Part shown: piece by piece, positions 62,136 to 64,000 of the stretch
How positions within the stretch are numbered: position 1 is the stretch's first letter
Layout: each line of letters opens with the position of its first letter
Origin: HXMU1420-13 sp034669965
GTDB taxonomy: Bacteria > Bacteroidota > Rhodothermia > Balneolales > Balneolaceae
Direction: 5' to 3'
NCBI GenBank assembly: GCA_034669965.1
Contig: JAXMOK010000001.1
Location: forward strand, 372,001-436,000
DNA: 64,000 bases
Notes under the pieces: generated by a model
Seen by the model: the letters and a program-made list of their open reading frames with translations, nothing else
Database searches by the model: none
What the model was told of the DNA's origin: nothing
Program-made: the position numbers and the translations under genes

Positions 62136-62472
62136 TGTTTTCCTCTTTGCTTATGCTTGATATTTGAGATTGGTCGACATTCTCCGGTACTGAATCTTGT
62201 TTCCAGTAGGTACTTACCAGATCAGCCATTCCTAATTTTCTTTGTGCAGCGAGCTCGGTAGCTAACGCATCGGTCACAAATTCCCGATACATGTTATTGG
62301 CTCCACCCATTACACCGCCCTCCATTTTAAATGAGTCTTTGGTGAGCTCCTTTACCAAATGCTTTGCAAATATCTCTTCAAATTGCACTGCTGCATTTTC
62401 TCTTTCGTTTCTGTGCTTTCGAGCTTCTGATAAGGTGGATTGCTCCAACGAAAATTGATTTTCTACTTTCAT
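62128..62472 (-). CDS. flgJ: FlgJ-like rod-binding protein (N-terminal domain only)
   Basis: The 114-residue protein matches the rod-binding N-domain of FlgJ (AAVQFEEIFAKHLVKELTKDSF, then NNMYREFVTDALATELAAQRKLGMADLV) and lacks the muramidase domain of gammaproteobacterial FlgJ. It would help assemble the rod in the periplasm. It lies between flgI and flgN-like. Confidence 0.85.
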   Translation of the reverse strand: MKVENQFSLEQSTLSEARKHRNERENAAVQFEEIFAKHLVKELTKDSFKMEGGVMGGANNMYREFVTDALATELAAQRKLGMADLVSTYWKQDSVPENVDQSQISSISKEENNE

Positions 62473-62478
62473 GGTCCT

Positions 62479-63606
62479 TTACATTACAATGAGTTTACCA
62501 CGTAATACACCGGCTCGATTCAAAGCCTGAAATATGGCAATGATATCTCGGGGACTTAGCCCAAGTGCGTTTAATGAGGCTGCTAGTTGTTGCACCGTTG
62601 TCTGCGGATCTAACACAATGGTTTGTGCGGGTTGCTCGGTAATTCCTGCTTCTTGAGCACTGCCAACTATTGTTTGTCCTGTGCTAAATGCCGGTGGCTG
62701 ACTTACCAATGGTGTGCTCTGTGTTCGCACCTGAATACTACCATGTGATATCATCACATCGTCGATTATCACATCACCACCTGCTACAATTGTACCGGTT
62801 CTCTCGTTTATTACTACTCTGGCTATGGTTTCAACTTCAATTTCTTGTTCCAGAATAATGCTTGTAAACACATTCATTGCACCCTGATCTTGAAAAGCAT
62901 CAGGCCAGGTAACTTTAACTAACCCTGGATGGTGCATCATAGCTAGTTCTTCATCAAAAGTGGCATTTATCACCTCCACAATGCTTCTCGCATTTGCAAA
63001 ACTCGGATCACGAAGTACTAATCCAAGAGGTTCATCAGAATTCAATACATACTCTTCATTCATCTCAACCGAAGCCCCGCCGGGAATAGTTGCTGTCAAA
63101 GTTTGATTTCGACTTACTCTGGCTCCCTGCACTTCAGCGGTAATTCCACCAACAATTAGCGAACCTTGTGCTTTAGCGTACATTTTTTCTGTTGAAGGGT
63201 CGAATAAAGGAGTTTGTAGTAATACACCACCTTGCAAAGAACTGGCGTCACCCAACGATGACACGGTAATATCTATTTCGCTGCCCGGTGCATGGTAAGG
63301 ACTTAGTTTTGCCGTAACCATTACGGCGGCAACGTTTCGAGTTCTAAGTCGCTCTGCATCAACAGTGATTCCAAAATTTTCGAGCATATTTGCGATCGAC
63401 TGAATCGTAAAAACCGCTCCTCGGCTACTTGAAGAACGGTCGCCGGTTCTATCCAAGCCGGTTACTAATCCGTACCCTATTAACTCTTTAGCTCCGGCGT
63501 TTTGAATTTCAACTAGATCGGATAGTCGTGATTGCGCATTACCTTTGGTAGTAAACAAAAGCAAAATAACCGCTAGAATAAGTATTGTTTTTGGCTTGGT
63601 AGGCAT
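62479..63606 (-). CDS. flgI: Flagellar P-ring protein FlgI
   Basis: About 375 residues from ATG at 63606, the start that opens a signal peptide (MPTKPKTILILAVILLLF...NAQ); the frame can also begin at a GTG, 12 bp upstream. Family motifs are RLSDLVEIQNAGAKELIGYGLVTGLDRTGDRS, VAAVMVTAKLSPYHAPGSEIDITVSSLGDA and the C-terminal LNALGLSPRDIIAIFQALNRAGVL. It forms the periplasmic P ring, so this organism has a Gram-negative cell wall with rings around the rod. Confidence 0.93.
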   Translation of the reverse strand: MPTKPKTILILAVILLLFTTKGNAQSRLSDLVEIQNAGAKELIGYGLVTGLDRTGDRSSSSRGAVFTIQSIANMLENFGITVDAERLRTRNVAAVMVTAKLSPYHAPGSEIDITVSSLGDASSLQGGVLLQTPLFDPSTEKMYAKAQGSLIVGGITAEVQGARVSRNQTLTATIPGGASVEMNEEYVLNSDEPLGLVLRDPSFANARSIVEVINATFDEELAMMHHPGLVKVTWPDAFQDQGAMNVFTSIILEQEIEVETIARVVINERTGTIVAGGDVIIDDVMISHGSIQVRTQSTPLVSQPPAFSTGQTIVGSAQEAGITEQPAQTIVLDPQTTVQQLAASLNALGLSPRDIIAIFQALNRAGVLRGKLIVM

Positions 63607-63618
63607 GATGTGTAACAC

Positions 63619-64000
63619 TTAATTACCTGTTTGAGATTTAAGGATGGCAGCAGCGGTTAGGCCTGCTCCAATTCCACCAAAAATCACTTTCTTTAGGAGC
63701 CCTTTCGAGCGTTTACTGTCTTTCATACCGCCCATTTTTTGATAACTGATAAGGGCGTTAGCAATACGATAGGAGAGCACTTGGTTTTTCCCATCTACAT
63801 CGTTCACTCGTACAGTTCCAGAAATCGACATTTCATGAACTTCTCCATTAATTTCTGTCTGTCGTTTCCCTTGAACAATCAAATCCCCTTGTTCGGTAAC
63901 TTCAACAATTTGCACACTCACATATCCTTCAAGTAGCTGGCGTTGAGTAGCAACGTTTTTCTGATCGTTGTCGTAATTCACGCTGGCGCCACTGCCAAAC
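63619..64000 (-). CDS. flgH: Flagellar L-ring protein FlgH, truncated by window edge
   Basis: The frame is open to the right edge; the GTG at 63981 is internal. Residues visible (~127) fit the C-terminal half of FlgH (VSVQIVEVTEQGDLIVQGKRQTEINGEVHEMSISGTVRVNDVD and SYRIANALISYQKMGGM), though after that, the C-terminal tail has a small hydrophobic segment (IFGGIGAGLTAAAIL), not typical of FlgH in my memory. It precedes flgI by 12 bp. Confidence 0.8.
   Translation of the reverse strand, partial: FGSGASVNYDNDQKNVATQRQLLEGYVSVQIVEVTEQGDLIVQGKRQTEINGEVHEMSISGTVRVNDVDGKNQVLSYRIANALISYQKMGGMKDSKRSKGLLKKVIFGGIGAGLTAAAILKSQTGN

Overview
The window looks like the chromosome of a flagellated, marine-type member of the Bacteroidota/Rhodothermota/Balneolota assemblage, most likely a Balneolaceae relative (moderate confidence). 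The evidence is a CarboxypepD_reg-type TonB receptor, sortilin/BNR and PD40-amidohydrolase exported proteins, HisKA_2 kinases, DUF3526-type ABC-2 permease, and rings of Gram-negative type (FlgH, FlgI). Base composition looks like the low 40s % GC by eye. No rRNA, tRNA, CRISPR array, IS element or prophage was seen.

Positions 1-13.6 kb hold housekeeping and exported genes: the end of an ABC-2 permease, a CoA-transferase, a lipoprotein, a PD40-amidohydrolase, two tail-to-tail HisKA_2 sensor kinases, EttA, and a small membrane protein paired with a membrane-anchored LuxR-type regulator. Positions 13.6-14.8 kb are a 418-bp tandem repeat. Positions 14.8-33.8 kb hold Uup, a YgjP-type metalloprotein, a sortilin-like protein, a SnoaL-like protein, and a rightward cluster for uptake and acyl metabolism (alpha/beta hydrolase, TonB receptor, Na+ symporter, GbsR/MarR regulator, SDR, KAS III-like enzyme, acyl-CoA ligase, exported hydrolase). 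An aldo/keto reductase and an exported transglutaminase-like protein follow on the minus strand.

Positions 33.9-64 kb are mainly a flagellar region. Five near-identical flagellin genes lie in a row, each with its own sigma-28-like promoter and its own terminator. Beyond them is a two-gene minus-strand operon: a 1560-residue protein that joins TPRs, an OGT-type (GT41) transferase, a SAM methyltransferase and a WecF-like (GT56) transferase, followed by WecE, the aminotransferase that makes the dTDP-Fuc4N type of sugar. Divergent from it is fliS-fliD-fliT-like-FlgM-like, then a sigma-54 response regulator, a second tandem-repeat block, and a sensor kinase whose catalytic residues have decayed. 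After a small accessory island (DUF2281/VapC toxin-antitoxin and unknown small genes) comes the minus-strand operon flgH-flgI-flgJ-flgN-flgK-flgL, which ends in a second glycosyltransferase-like TPR gene.

The most striking system is this flagellin-glycosylation locus. A single polypeptide appears able to attach a sugar to protein, methylate the product and add a 4-amino-4,6-dideoxyhexose, and its sugar-donor enzyme is encoded 12 bp downstream. This function is inferred from domain order, motif content, neighbours and promoter-like sites; no search was run.
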